From contig NC_091346.1 of assembly GCF_038502225.1 (NCBI RefSeq), positions 10,949,362 through 11,013,361 of the forward strand: DNA of 64,000 bases, in the 5' to 3' direction. A program made the position numbers and the translations under genes. The stretch is from Cherax quadricarinatus (lineage: Eukaryota > Arthropoda > Malacostraca > Decapoda > Parastacidae). Positions within the stretch are counted from its first letter, which is position 1. Every line of letters starts with the position of its first letter. Under the pieces are notes generated by a model that was not told where the DNA came from, did no database searches, and saw nothing but the letters and a program-made list of their open reading frames with translations. Of the stretch, positions 20,681 to 31,848 are shown in pieces.

Positions 20681-23600
20681 CATGGCATGGTGTGGGTGGA
20701 GCACAGCCACAGGACCACACACTCATGACATGGTGTGGGTGGAGCACAGCCACAGGACCACACACTCATGGCATGGTGTGGGTGGAGCACAGCCACAGGA
20801 CACACACTCATGGCATGGTGTGGGTGGAACACAGCCAAAGGACCCCACCCTCATGTCATGGTGTGGGTGGAGCACAGCCACAGGACCACACACTCATGGC
20901 ATGGTGTGGGTGGAGCACAGCCACAAGACCACACACTCATGGCATGGAGTGGGTGGAGCACAGCCACAAGACCACACACTCATGGCATGGAGTGGGTGGA
21001 GCACAGCCACAAGAGCACACACTCATGGCATGGAGTGGGTGGAACACAGCCACAAGACCACACACTCATGGCATGGAGTGGGTGGAGCACAGCCACAAGA
21101 CCACACACTCATGGCATGGAGTGGGTGGAGCACAGCCACAAGACCACACACTCATGGCATGGAGTGGGTGGAGCACAACCACAAGACCACACACTCATGG
21201 CATGGAGTGGGTGGAGCACAGCCACAAGACCACACACTCATGGCATGGAGTGGGTGGAGAACAGCCACAAGACCACACACTCATGGCATGGAGTGGGTGG
21301 AGCACAGCCACAAGACCACACACTCATGGCATGGAGTGGGAGGAGCACAGCCACAAGACCACACACTCATGGCATGGAGTGGGTGGAGCACAGCCACAAG
21401 ACCACACACTCATGGCATGGAGTGGGTGGAGCACAGCCACAAGACCACACACTCATGGCATGGAGTGGGAGGAGCACAGCCACAAGACCACACACTCATG
21501 GCATGGAGTGGGTGGAGCACAGCCACAAGACCACACACTCATGGCATGCTGTGGGTGGAGCACAGCCACAAGACCACACACTCATGGCATGGAGTGGGTG
21601 GAGCACAGCCACAAGACCACACACTCATGGCATGGAGTGGGTGGAGCACAGCCACAAGACCACACACTCATGGCATGGAGTGGGTGGAGCACAGCCACAA
21701 GACCACACACTCATGGCATGGTGTGGGTGGAGCACAGCCACAAGACCACACACTCATGGCATGGTGTGGGTGGAGCACAGCCACAAGACCACACACTCAT
21801 GGCATGGTGAGGGTGGAGCACAGCCACAAGACCACACACTCATGGCATGGTGAGGGTGGAGCACAGCCACAAGACCACACACTCATGGCATGGTGTGGGT
21901 GGAGCACAGCCACAAGACCACACACTCATGGCATGGTGTGGGTGGAGCACAGCCACAAGACCACACACTCATGGCATGGTGAGGGTGGAGCACAGCCACA
22001 AGACCACACACTCATGGCATGGTGTGGGTGGAGCACAGCCACAAGACCACACACTCATGGCATGGTGTGGGTGGAGCACAGCCACAAGACCACACACTCA
22101 TGGCATGGAGTGGGAGGAGCACAGCCACAAGACCACACACTCATGGCATGGTGAGGGTGGAGCACAGCCACAAGACCACACACTCATGGCATGGTGTGGG
22201 TGGAGCACAGCCACAAGACCACACACTCATGGCATGGTGTGGGTGGAGCACAGCCACAAGACCACACACTCATGGCATGGTGTGGGTGGAGCACAGCCAC
22301 AAGACCACACACTCATGGCATGGTGTGGGAGGAGCACAGCCACAAGACCACACACTCATGGCATGGAGTGGGTGGAGCACAGCCACAAGACCACACACTC
22401 ATGGCATGGAGTGGGTGGAGCACAGCCACAAGACCACACACTCATGGCATGGTGTGGGTGGAGCACAGCCACAAGACCACACACTCATGGCATGGTGTGG
22501 GAGGAGCACAGCCACAAGACCACACACTCATGGCATGGAGTGGGTGGAGCACAGCCACAAGACCACACACTCATGGCATGGTGTGGGTGGAGCACAGCCA
22601 CAAGAGCACACACTCATGGCATGGTGTGGGTGGAGCACAGCCACAAGACCACACACTCATGGCATGGTGTGGGTGGAGCACAGCCACAAGAGCACACACT
22701 CATGGCATGGTGTGGGTGGAGCACAGCCACAAGACCACACACTCATGGCATGGTGTGGGTGGAGCACAGCCACAAGACCACACACTCATGGCATGGTGTG
22801 GGAGGAGCACAGCCACAAGACCACACACTCATGGCATGGAGTGGGTGGAGCACAGCCACAAGACCACACACTCATGGCATGGTGTGGGTGGAGCACAGCC
22901 ACAAGAGCACACACTCATGGCATGGTGTGGGTGGAGCACAGCCACAAGACCACACACTCATGGCATGGTGTGGGTGGAGCACAGCCACAAGACCACACAC
23001 TCATGGCATGGAGTGGGTGGAGCACAGCCACAAGACCACACACTCATGGCATGGTGTGGGTGGAGCACAGCCACAAGACCACACACTCATGGCATGGTGT
23101 GGGTGGAGCACAGCCACAAGACCACACACTCATGGCATGGTGTGGGTGGAGCACAGCCACAAGACCACACACTCATGGCATGGTGTGGGTGGAGCACAGC
23201 CACAAGACCACACACTCATGGCATGGTGTGGGAGGAGCACAGCCACAAGACCACACACTCATGGCATGGTGTGGGTGGAGTACAGCCACAAGACCACACA
23301 CTCATGGCATGGTGTGGGTGGAGCACAGCCACAAGATCACACACTCATGGCATGGTGTGGGTGGAGCACAGCCACAAGACCACACACTCATGGCATGGTG
23401 TGGGTGGAGCACAGCCACAAGACCACACACTCATGGCATGGTGTGGGTGGAGCACAGCCACAAGACCAGACACTCATGGCATGGTGTGGGTGGAGCACAG
23501 CCACAAGACCACACACTCATGGCATGGAGTGGGTGGAGCACAGCCACAAGACCACACACTCATGGCATGGTGTGGGTGGAGCACAGCCACAAGACCACAC

Positions 23601-25669
23601 ACTCATGACATGGTGTGGGAGGAGCACAGCCACAAGACCACACACTCATGGCATGGTGTGGGTGGAGCACAGCCACAAGACCACACACTCATGGCATGGT
23701 GTGGGAGGAGCACAGCCACAAGACCACACACTCATGGCATGCTGTGGGTGGAGCACAGCCACAAGACCACACACTCATGACATGGTGTGGGTGGAGCACA
23801 GCCACAAGACCACACACTCATGGCATGGTGAGGGTGGAGCACAGCCACAAGACCACACACTCATGGCATGGTGTGGGTGGAGCACAGCCACAGGACCACA
23901 CACTCATGGCATGCTGTGGGTGGAACACAGCCACAAGACCACACACTCATGGCATGGTGAGGGTGGAGCACAGCCACAAGACCACACACTCATGGCATGG
24001 TGTGGGTGGAGCACAGCCACAGGACCACACACTCATGGCATGCTGTGGGTGGAGCACAGCCACAAGACCACACACTCATGGCATGGAGTGGGTGGAGCAC
24101 AGCCACAGGACCACACACTCATGGCATGCTGTGGGTGGAGCACAGCCACAAGACCACACACTCATGGCATGGTGAGGGTGGAGCACAGCCACAAGACCAC
24201 ACACTCATGGCATGGAGTGGGTGGAGCACAGCCACAAGACCACACACTCATGGCATGGTGTGGGTGGAGCACAGCCACAAGATCACACACTCATGGCATG
24301 GTGTGGGTAAAGCAAAGCCACAAGACCACACACTCATGATATGGTGTGGGTGGAGCACAGCCACAAGACCACACACTCTTGGCATGGTGTGGGTGGAGCA
24401 CAGCCACAAGATCACACACTCATGGCATGGTGTGGGTGGAGCACAGCCACAAGACCACACACTCTTGGCATGGTGTGGGTGGAGCACAGCCACAAGACCA
24501 CACACTCTTGGCATGGTGTGGGTGGAGCACAGCCACAAGACCACACACTCTTGGCATGGTGTGGGTGGAGCACAGCCACAAGAGCACACACTCATGGCAT
24601 GGTGTGGGTGGAGCACAGCCACAAGACCACACACTCATGGCATGGTGTGGGTGGAGCACAGCCACAAGACCACACACTCATGGCATGGTGTGGGTGGAGC
24701 ACAGCCACAAGACCACACACTCATGGCATGGTGTGGGTGGAGCACAGCCACAAGATCACACACTTATGGCATGGTGTGGGAGGAGCACAGCCACAAGATC
24801 ACACACTCATGGCATGGTGTGGGAGGAGCACAGCCACAAGATCACACACTCCTGGCATGGTGTGGGAGGAGCACAGCCACAAGACCACACACTCATGGCA
24901 TGGTGTGGGTGGAGCACAGCCACAAGATCACACACTCCTGGCATGGTGTGGGTGGAGCACAGCCACAAGACCACACACTCATGGCATGGTGTGGGTGGAG
25001 CACAGCCACAAGACCACACACTCATGGCATGGTGTGGGTGGAGCACAGCCACAAGATCACACACTCATGGCATGGTGTGGGAGGAGCACAGCCACAAGAT
25101 CACACACTCATGGCATGGTGTGGGAGGAGCACAGCCACAAGATCACACACTCATGGCATGGTGTGGGAGGAGCACAGCCACAAGACCACACACTCATGGC
25201 ATGGTGTGGGTGGAGCACAGCCACAAGATCACACACTCATGGCATGGTGTGGGAGGAGCACAGCCACAAGACCACACACTCATGGCATGGTGTGGGAGGA
25301 GCACAGCCACAAGACCACACACTCATGGCATGGTGTGGGTGGAGCACAGCCACAAGACCACACACTCATGGCATGGTGTGGGTGGAGCACAGCCACAAGA
25401 CCACACACTCATGGCATGGTGTGGGTGGAGCACAGCCACAAGACCACACACTCATGGCATGGTGTGGGTGGAGCACAGCCACAAGACCACACACTCATGG
25501 CATGGTGTGGGTGGAGCACAGCCACAAGACCACACACTCATGGCATGGTGTGGGTGGAGCACAGCCACAAGACCACACACTCATGGCATGGTGTGGGTGG
25601 AGCACAGCCACAAGACCACACACTCATGGCATGGTGTGGGTGGAGCACAGCCACAAGATCACACACTCA
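20681..25669. repeat. 43-bp satellite, about 116 tandem units (5.0 kb)
   Basis: The unit is CATGGCATGGTGTGGGTGGA GCACAGCCACAAGACCACACACT. Since 43 is not a multiple of 3 and no stop arises, all three plus-strand frames stay open for kilobases (repeats of WVEHSHKTTHSWHGV), which is not evidence of a gene. Variants cluster: GGAGTGGG at 20.9-21.7 kb, GTGAGGG near 21.8-22.2 and 23.8-24.2 kb, CTCTTGGC near 24.4-24.55 kb and AGATCACAC at 24.7-25.3 kb. This indicates local block amplification. The left-edge units (CCACAGGACC) are the most divergent. The right edge is next to a LINE fragment that contains 25 bases of the same unit. Confidence 0.98.
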
Positions 25670-25689
25670 CTATAAACATTTATTTCCAC

Positions 25690-26672
25690 TCTACTAAGAT
25701 TATAGCTTTTAAAGTTCCAAACTCATTAAACTCCGTGTTCATCAAGAACTGCGAGAAGACCCTGTCACGTGCCTTCAGCATTCTATGAAGAGGGAGCATG
25801 GACACAAGGGTCATCCCACACTCACTAAAAACAACAGACATAGCCCCACTCTTCAAAGTAATTGCAAAGAACTACAGACCGATTGCACTAACATCCCACA
25901 TTATAAAAATCTTTGAAAGGGTTCTAAGAAGCAAGATCGTCAACCACCTAGATACCCATCAATTATACAACCCAGGGCAACACGGGTTTAGAGCAGGTCG
26001 CTCCTTCCTGTCTTAGCTACTGGAGCACAGCCACAAGACCACACAAGGTTCTGGATGCTATAGAGTAAAAACAAATGCATATGTAGTATACACATTCTTT
26101 GCGAAAGTCTTCGACAAGTGTGACCATGGTGTAGTATCGCACAAAATGTGTGATAAAGGAAAAAACAGGAAAAGTTGGTAGATGGATCTATAATTTCCTA
26201 ACAAGTAGAAAACAAAGAGTAATAGTAAACAGAGCAAAGTCTGAGGAAGCTACTGTGAAAAGCTCTGTTCCACAAGGCACGGTACTCACTCCCATTCTAT
26301 TCCTCATCCTCATATCTGATATAGACAGAGATGTAAGTCATAGCTCGGTGTCTTCCTTTGTGAATGACACCCGAATTGCCATGACAGTGACCTCCATCGA
26401 AGACACCACAAGACTCCAAAGCGGACATCAACCAAATCTTCAAATTGACCACTTAAAAACAATATGATGTTCAGTGAAGAGAGATTTCAACTAATTAGTT
26501 ATGGAAAACTTGAGGGAATTGAAACTGTATCAGGGTATACGACAAATTCTAACCATATAATAGAGCGAAAAAGTAATGTGAAGGACCTGGGAGTGATAAT
26601 GACAGAGGATCTCACCTTCAAAGGCCGCAACTATGTATCTATCGCATCTGCTAGAAAAATGATAGGAAGATG
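25690..26672 (+). pseudogene. Non-LTR retrotransposon RT fragment (LINE family C)
   Basis: Broken frames on the plus strand spell an RT domain in order: NYRPIALTSHIIKIFERVLRS, NPGQHGFRAGRS, a stop, LLEHSHKTT, a degraded motif A (AKVFDKCDHGVV), then GRWIYNFLTSRKQRV, SSVPQGTVLTPILFLILISDI, SSFVNDT in place of the FADDT motif C, and SNVKDLGVIMTEDLTF after the RT core. Several stops and frameshifts, and loss of the motif C aspartates, show it is dead. It belongs to the CR1/Jockey-type group; the exact clade is uncertain. The segment 26,021-26,045 is identical to part of the adjoining 43-bp satellite. The 3' side is cut by a CR1 fragment at about 26,673. Confidence 0.75.
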
Positions 26673-26877
26673 TAAATGAGATTCCAGTAATTAACAATTA
26701 TTTAGTTCCTGATGAATTTAAATTAACTAATATTACTGTCACGAGGGACATGGTTATTAAACAGATAGACAAACTGAAGCAAAATAAGTCCCCAGGACCC
26801 GATGAGTTGTTTTCCAGGGTACTTAAGGAATGCAAGATGGAGCTTAGTCAGCCATTAACGAGTGTGTTTAATACGTC
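26673..26877 (+). pseudogene. CR1 ORF2 fragment, part 1 (split by the Tx1-like LINE)
   Basis: The frame reads EIPVINNY, then [21 protein letters not shown] and LTSVFNTS, the RT entry region of CR1 ORF2. It breaks at the octamer AATACGTC (26,870-26,877). The same octamer reappears at 35,085-35,092, where the CR1 reading continues in frame (ILAGVVPELWKM). The two parts are therefore one CR1 copy interrupted by an 8.2-kb insertion. Confidence 0.88.
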
Positions 26878-26970
26878 CATCATTCGTCTCTCGACCTGCG
26901 GGGAGAGAGGACGCTTCTACAGTTTCTCTTGCACGCCACCTGGTGAGGAAAACATAGCATTAGCACCAAG

Positions 26971-28232
26971 ATGGCGGACCGAATGAACTGGCGCATAAAT
27001 ACTGTCTGCAATGAGCTGGTTAGAGGATCTTTAAGCAGCGCCACGATGAACGTTCTCCTGCCAAGCATTATCAGGGACTGTCATGGCATCCCCAATGAAG
27101 AGTTGTATGGTGTGGCACTGAATGGTATGTCAAGGGTCTTCGTGAAGTTCATGAGGGCTGACTTCTACTCTACCATCGTCGACGAATTTCAAGAAAGGAG
27201 GATGAGTATCAATTCGGCAGTGGAAGTATGTTTGCATGATGTGTCTAAGTATTTTACTTGGATGAAGGTACGGAATGTACCTTTTGAGGCAACAGCATGC
27301 AGTCTACAAGATGTGTTCAGTGGTTATGGGACTGTACACTCGGCGAGCATGGGAATGTGGAGGGACGGCCCTTACGAGGGGATGCCGGAAGGATCCTTCA
27401 CACTGAAAATGACCCTGAGGAGGCCGATACCATCATATGTCACATTGCATAGAACACAGAACATAGGTTTTTGTACACTATGCGGGGCAGAGGAAGACGT
27501 GCCGTTTATGTGACTTTTATGAGCACATGGCGGCACAATGCCCCAGGAGACAGGGACCTAGGCGTCAAGAGAAAGCTTCTGAAGACACGCAATTAGAAGC
27601 CGTGGACGTTATGACGGGTGAAGTGGAAAGCCGGGGTAAGGGCGTATGGAGTGAGGAGGTCGACAGAGCAGAGGTGGTTTTGGAGACGTGTGTTACACTA
27701 CCAGTGGAAACGAAGGGGGGAGGGAATATCGCTGTCAGACAGACCGTTAGGTATTACAGATTCAGCTCAGGAAGGGATTTTGGAGGCTGTGCTGAAGGAT
27801 TTTTTGGAAGAGTCGGAGCATGGTGTGGAAGGTGATGTGAGGTTAGGTGATGTCAAGGTGATGGATGAACAGAAACGGGGTAAGGAAGACTTGAGTGAGG
27901 TTCGAATGGAGAGCAATGTGGTGGTGGAGGTCCATCAAGAAGATGTGGTTGAAGAAGATATGTGTGTAGAGGGTAGCTCCCGCAAGAGATCAGCGGGGGC
28001 ATCAGACATGGACGAAGTCCTCACACCAGCGCAGAGGCCTGGGAAGAAGATTTGGGCAGCTGTGGTAGAAACGGCAAGACCGGGAGGAGTGGGGGGCAAT
28101 GGGAAGATCGACGGGAAGGGAGAGGGAGGGGTTGGAGGGCAGGACCGAGGGATTGATAGAGAAGGACCGAGACCTATGAAAGGAGGACCAAGTAAGCCTC
28201 AGCGGCACAGGGGTAAGCCGCCATTCTTGTAA
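26971..28232 (+). pseudogene. Tx1-like ORF1 (gag-like, CCHC zinc knuckle), frameshifted
   Basis: The start ATG at 26,971 has a good context (CCAAGATGG). The first frame encodes a nucleic-acid-binding N-part with YFTWMKVRNVPFEATACSLQ and RRPIPSYVTLHRT blocks typical of Tx1-like ORF1 proteins. It then reaches the start of a zinc knuckle (CTLCG) before a stop at 27,511-27,513. The next frame supplies the rest of the knuckle (HMAAQC). A second +1 shift around 27,720-27,800 leads to an acidic/basic tail ending KPPFL at 28,232. Joining two single-base shifts would give one ORF of about 420 aa. Role inferred: RNA-binding RNP protein. Confidence 0.75.
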
Positions 28233-28234
28233 AA

Positions 28235-29708
28235 TTCAGGTGTGTAACTTTCAATGTAAACGGTCTTAAAACCGAGGTCAAGAGGGTATGGTTAGAGTGG
28301 GTTTTGAGGAGATTTAGTATTGATGTCTGTTTTTTGCAGGAACCTAACCATAGGTTAGGATGTGAGTTGTTGTTGAAAGGTTATAGGTTGTTTACCAGTG
28401 ATGCTTTGGGGTTGAAAGGAGGTGTGGCTGTGGCGGTAAAGGAGACCAGTCCTTTGCGTATCCTGGGTTGGGAGGAGGGGGGGTGGGAGGGTTGTCAGGG
28501 TTGATGGGTTTTGGGGGGCCGGGAGGGTTAGTTTTGTAGGTGTGTACATGCCAGCAACTAGTAACGCTAGAGTGAAGGTGGATTTTGTACGCGATGTTCT
28601 GGTATATCACTTGAGAGGTTTACCTGCTATTATGGTGATTGGTGGGGATTGGAATTGTCATTAGAAATGGTGATGTGGTTCCGAGTGGGGCGGGTTGTGT
28701 TTTGGGGGTTCTGCGACATGTTTTGCGAGATGTTGGAGTGGTAGATGTGGTGGGAAGTAGGGGATATGGAGTGGAGCATACTTTTATTCGTAGGGGATAT
28801 GAGGCACGGTTAGATAGGATTTATGTTAGGCAGGGAATAGGTGTGGAGAGGGTGAGGACTATCGATGTGGGTTTTTCTGATCATCGTGCTGTTGTAGCAG
28901 ATTTGAGGGTAGATGGCATAGTGAGAGTTTATGCGGGATACTGGAAATTGAATGTGAGGCTACTTAGGGACGAGGGTGATGCTACAGGTTTTTGAAGATT
29001 GGTGGAAATCCTTTTGGGAGACTAGGAATATGGAGATGGATTTGCTGGATTGGTGGGAAATGAGGGCTAAAGTTGGAATTGCGGATGTTTTTAAAGTACG
29101 GGGTAAGAAGATGGCGAGGTGGAGCAATGGTCTACAAAATTATCTTGAAGGTCAGTTAAATGACTGTTATGCAGAGGAACGGGTGGGGCAGAGTGAGGAC
29201 ATGGAACGTTTGCGAAATAGGTTGGCAGAAATTCAAAATGAAAAATTTGAGGCAATTAGAGTTAGGGCGGGGTTGGAGGATGTTTTAAGGGGGGATAGGC
29301 CATCGGGTTTTGTTCTAAGGAGGTTTAAGGAACGGTAGGCGAAAACCACCTTGGCGTATATTGAGGCAGGTACAGAGGGGGTGGCTTTGAGGAGGGTCAA
29401 GGCCTATCCACCATGGAAAATATTAGTTTGTATGCAGATTTTTGGTTTAGGGAGAAATAGAGGAGGGTTGGCAGGGGAGTGGGTGAGGGACGTTTTGGGG
29501 ATGAAGGGTTTAATAGGGTATTAAGTGAGCAGGACAGTGACAGACTCGAGAGTAGTATTAGTGTAGCGGAGGTGGAGGAGGCAGTTTTTGGGCTGTGCCA
29601 GGGTAAAACCCCAGGCATAGACGGCATACCAAACGATTTTTATAGGTGGCATTGGTGGAGTGTACGGCATTGTCTGGTGGGGGTTTTGAATTGTATGTTA
29701 AGTAGTGG
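28235..29708 (+). pseudogene. Tx1-like ORF2, 5' part: endonuclease and RT entry
   Basis: Coding resumes three bases after ORF1 with FRCVTFNVNGLK, the first endonuclease block. FLQEPNHRLG contains the catalytic glutamate region. A frameshift occurs near 28,480 in a G-rich run, then GDWN at about 28,646-28,660 and FSDHRAV near 28,876 complete the EEP endonuclease. The following linker leads into GKTPGIDGIPNDFY at about 29,602-29,643, the block that opens the RT domain. The frame is cut at 29,708 by a Penelope-like element and continues at 31,849. Confidence 0.78.
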
Positions 29709-29746
29709 CAATATAAACACAAATGCAGTATAATGTGATCCTTTAT

Positions 29747-29785
29747 TGACTACGTTTCGCCCACACAGTGGGCTTTTTCAAGTCA
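29747..29785 (-). ncRNA. Hammerhead-like fold in PLE-2a left terminus (variant core)
   Basis: On the minus strand TGAC and GTCA can pair as stem I around a CTTGAAAAA core. A GCCCAC/GTGGGC stem II with a TGT loop follows, then GAAACGTA. The order matches a type I hammerhead, but the core departs from CTGANGA. Identical folds occur at 31,725-31,763 (+), 43,838-43,876 (-) and 45,758-45,796 (+). Confidence 0.45.
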
Positions 29786-29954
29786 CAAACAGAACTACCT
29801 GGGGTGGAAGGAACGCGAGTATTTATAGTCCGGCTGAGGTCAGGTGAAGAATGCTGCATCTGATGATGTACCGAGTTGGGTTGTAGAGTCTAAAAACTTG
29901 GGTAGCTTGGAAAGGAGACTGGACAAGTTTGTGAGCAGACCTTCTACAGTGTTC

Positions 29955-30820
29955 TTATGTGGGATAGCGATGAAGAAGTTTCTTGGCAAGTGGTTCAGCT
30001 ATGTTATAGAAGCCACTATTCTGGTTGAAGTTGTCGGATATAGAAATAAGTGATGATTCCAGGATTCTTCGGTATTGAGTGTTGTCTTCTGTGGCGATAA
30101 GTCTTGAGTTTCTGTAGTTTATCAAGTGGTTGTGTGAATTACGGTGTTGTACGCAGGCATTCCTTGTGTCGTCAGACCTGCTTGCGTATTGGTGTTCTGA
30201 AATACGTGTTTGGAGGTCCCTTGATGTTTCGCCCACGTATAACTTGTTGCAGTCATTACAAGGGATTATGTATACCCCTGCAGAGGATGGAGGCTTGTCC
30301 TGCCTACTACTGGTGATGTCCTTGATGGTCGTGGTTGTGGAGGTAGATACTTGGAATGATGTTTTGGCAAAGATGTTGGAAACATGTTTGGCAATGGAGT
30401 TGGTGGGAAGGACTATGTATCTCTTCTCGGCAGTGTCTTCTCTTGGTGTGTTGAAGATGTTTAGTGCTCGCCGTCTGCAGTCTCTGATGAAGTGACGAGG
30501 ATAGTGGAGTTTGGAAAATACCTGTTCAATTATAGTGCATTCTTCCTCAAGGAACTCGTTGCTGCAGATTCTGAGTGCACGCAGGAAGAAGCCTATAATT
30601 ACACCACGTTTGGTTTTGGTGTCGTGGTGAGAGTAGAAGTGGAGAAGATCGTTTTGGTTGGTGGGTTTTCGATAGACTTTAAAACGAAGTTCGTGGTCAG
30701 CTTTGCAGAGTAGAACATCAAGGAAAGGAAGAGTGTTGTCGACCTCTTCTTCAAGTGTGAACTGGATTGAAGGCTCGACCTGGTTGAGCTTGTCTTGGAG
30801 AGCTTGAACGTTGAAGCGTT
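29955..30820 (-). pseudogene. PLE-2a: C-terminal RT part and GIY-YIG endonuclease, minus-strand half
   Basis: Read on the minus strand this encodes the end of the PLE RT (LPFLDVLL and FKVYRKPTNQ blocks), a basic connector and the GIY-YIG domain GVYIIPCNDCNKLYVGETSRDLQTRISEH, here given only as landmarks: GVY...YVG, Arg and His in the helix, Glu in RILESSLI. It stops after LHRYPT at 29,955. It is truncated on the RT side by the SINE and by the inversion point at about 30,988. Confidence 0.85.
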
Positions 30821-30970
30821 TACCTGGAGTTTACCTGGAGAGAGTTTCGGGGGTCAACGCCCCCGCGGCCCGGTCTGTGACCAGGCCTCCTGGTGGATCA
30901 GCGCCTGATCAACCAGGCTGTTGCTGCTGGCTGCACGCAAACCAACGTACGAGCCACAGCCCGGCTGATC
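30821..30970 (+). mobile_element. Decapod-type SINE fragment inserted in PLE-2a
   Basis: The segment starts in a duplicated TTTACCTGGAG and contains GGGGGTCAACGCCCCCGCGG, a 5-bp GC-rich hairpin, then CTGTGACCAGGCCTCCTGG and AACCAACGTACGAGCCACAG. I recognise it as a very common short interspersed repeat of decapod genomes (from memory, no search run). Comparison with the uninterrupted PLE copy at 44.9 kb shows the insertion point between GAAGCGTTTA and GGAGTTATG. No clear target-site duplication was found. Confidence 0.75.
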
Positions 30971-30987
30971 AGGAGTTATGAGGAGAA

Positions 30988-31555
30988 TGTATTTTCCAAA
31001 CTCCACTATCCTCGTCACTTCATCAGAGACTGCAGACGGCGAGCACTAAACATCTTCAACACACCAAGAGAAGACACTGCCGAGAAGAGATACATAGTCC
31101 TTCCCACCAACTCCATTGCCAAACATGTTTCCAACATCTTTGCCAAAACATCATTCCAAGTATCTACCTCCACAACCACGACCATCAAGGACATCACCAG
31201 TAGTAGGCAGGACAAGCCTCCATCCTCTGCAGGGGTATACATAATCCCTTGTAATGACTGCAACAAGTTATACGTGGGCGAAACATCAAGGGACCTCCAA
31301 ACACGTATTTCAGAACACCAATACGCAAGCAGGTCTGACGACACAAGGAATGCCTGCGTACAACACCGTAATTCACACAACCACTTGATAAACTACAGAA
31401 ACTCAAGACTTATCGCCACAGAAGACAACACTCAATACCGAAGAATCCTGGAATCATCACTTATTTCTATATCCGACAACTTCAACCAGAATAGTGGCTT
31501 CTATAACATAGCTGAACCACTTGCCAAGAAACTTCTTCATCGCTATCCCACATAA
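30988..31555 (+). pseudogene. PLE-2a: GIY-YIG endonuclease, plus-strand half
   Basis: From the inversion point the plus strand encodes VFSKLHYPRHFIRDCRRRAL, a variable linker, then the complete GIY-YIG endonuclease to LHRYPT and a stop at 31,553-31,555. Catalytic landmarks (GVY, YVG, Arg, His, Glu of ILESS) are all present. An upstream ATG at 30,893 fuses about 32 SINE-derived residues in frame to this domain, giving a fortuitous 220-residue ORF. The RT domain is missing, so it is not an autonomous PLE. Confidence 0.85.
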
Positions 31556-31724
31556 GAACACTGTAGAAGGTCTGCTCACAAACTTGTCCAGTCTCCTTTC
31601 CAAGCTACCCAAGTTTTTAGACTCTACAACCCAACTCGGTACATCATCAGATGCAGCATTCTTCACCTGACCTTAGCCGGACTATAAATACTCGCGTTCC
31701 TTCCACCCCAGGTAGTTCTGTTTG

Positions 31725-31763
31725 TGACTTGAAAAAGCCCACTGTGTGGGCGAAACGTAGTCA
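31725..31763 (+). ncRNA. Hammerhead-like fold in PLE-2a right terminus (variant core)
   Basis: This is the plus-strand counterpart of the fold at 29,747-29,785: TGAC/GTCA stem I, CTTGAAAAA core, GCCCAC/GTGGGC stem II, GAAACGTA. The two lie in inverted orientation at the element ends. The ACGT after GAA is palindromic, which could favour helix III formation between two RNA copies. Confidence 0.45.
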
Positions 31764-31848
31764 ATAAAGGATCACATTATACTGCATTTGTGTTTATATT
31801 GCCATTGTGTCGGTATTTTATACCATTTATTTCCATGTTAAGTAGTGG

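Larger units (their letters stand above)
29709..31834 (-). mobile_element. Penelope-like element 2a with inverted ends, 14-bp TSD
   Basis: The insertion is flanked by the direct repeat ATGTTAAGTAGTGG (29,695-29,708 and 31,835-31,848), which restores the Tx1 ORF2 frame when one copy is removed. The left half is a PLE 3' portion on the minus strand (29,709 to about 30,988). The right half is another 3' portion of the same family on the plus strand (about 30,989-31,834). Both ends therefore carry the same terminal sequence as an inverted repeat, and only the right end carries the extra TGTCGGTATTTTATACCATT tail. A SINE is inserted in the left half. This is a PLE with inverted pseudo-LTR organisation. 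Confidence 0.85.

Noticed and set aside
20682..25697. Very long open frames (up to 830 aa) translating to EHSHKTTHSWHGVGG repeats
   Set aside because: The 43-bp unit has no stop in any plus-strand frame, so openness is a property of the satellite. There is no start context, no non-repeat coding flank and all three frames are equally open.
27527..28232. Independent host gene encoding a Gly/Glu-rich protein
   Set aside because: It is the frameshifted continuation of the Tx1-like ORF1, as shown by the split zinc knuckle and the position directly before the ORF2 endonuclease.
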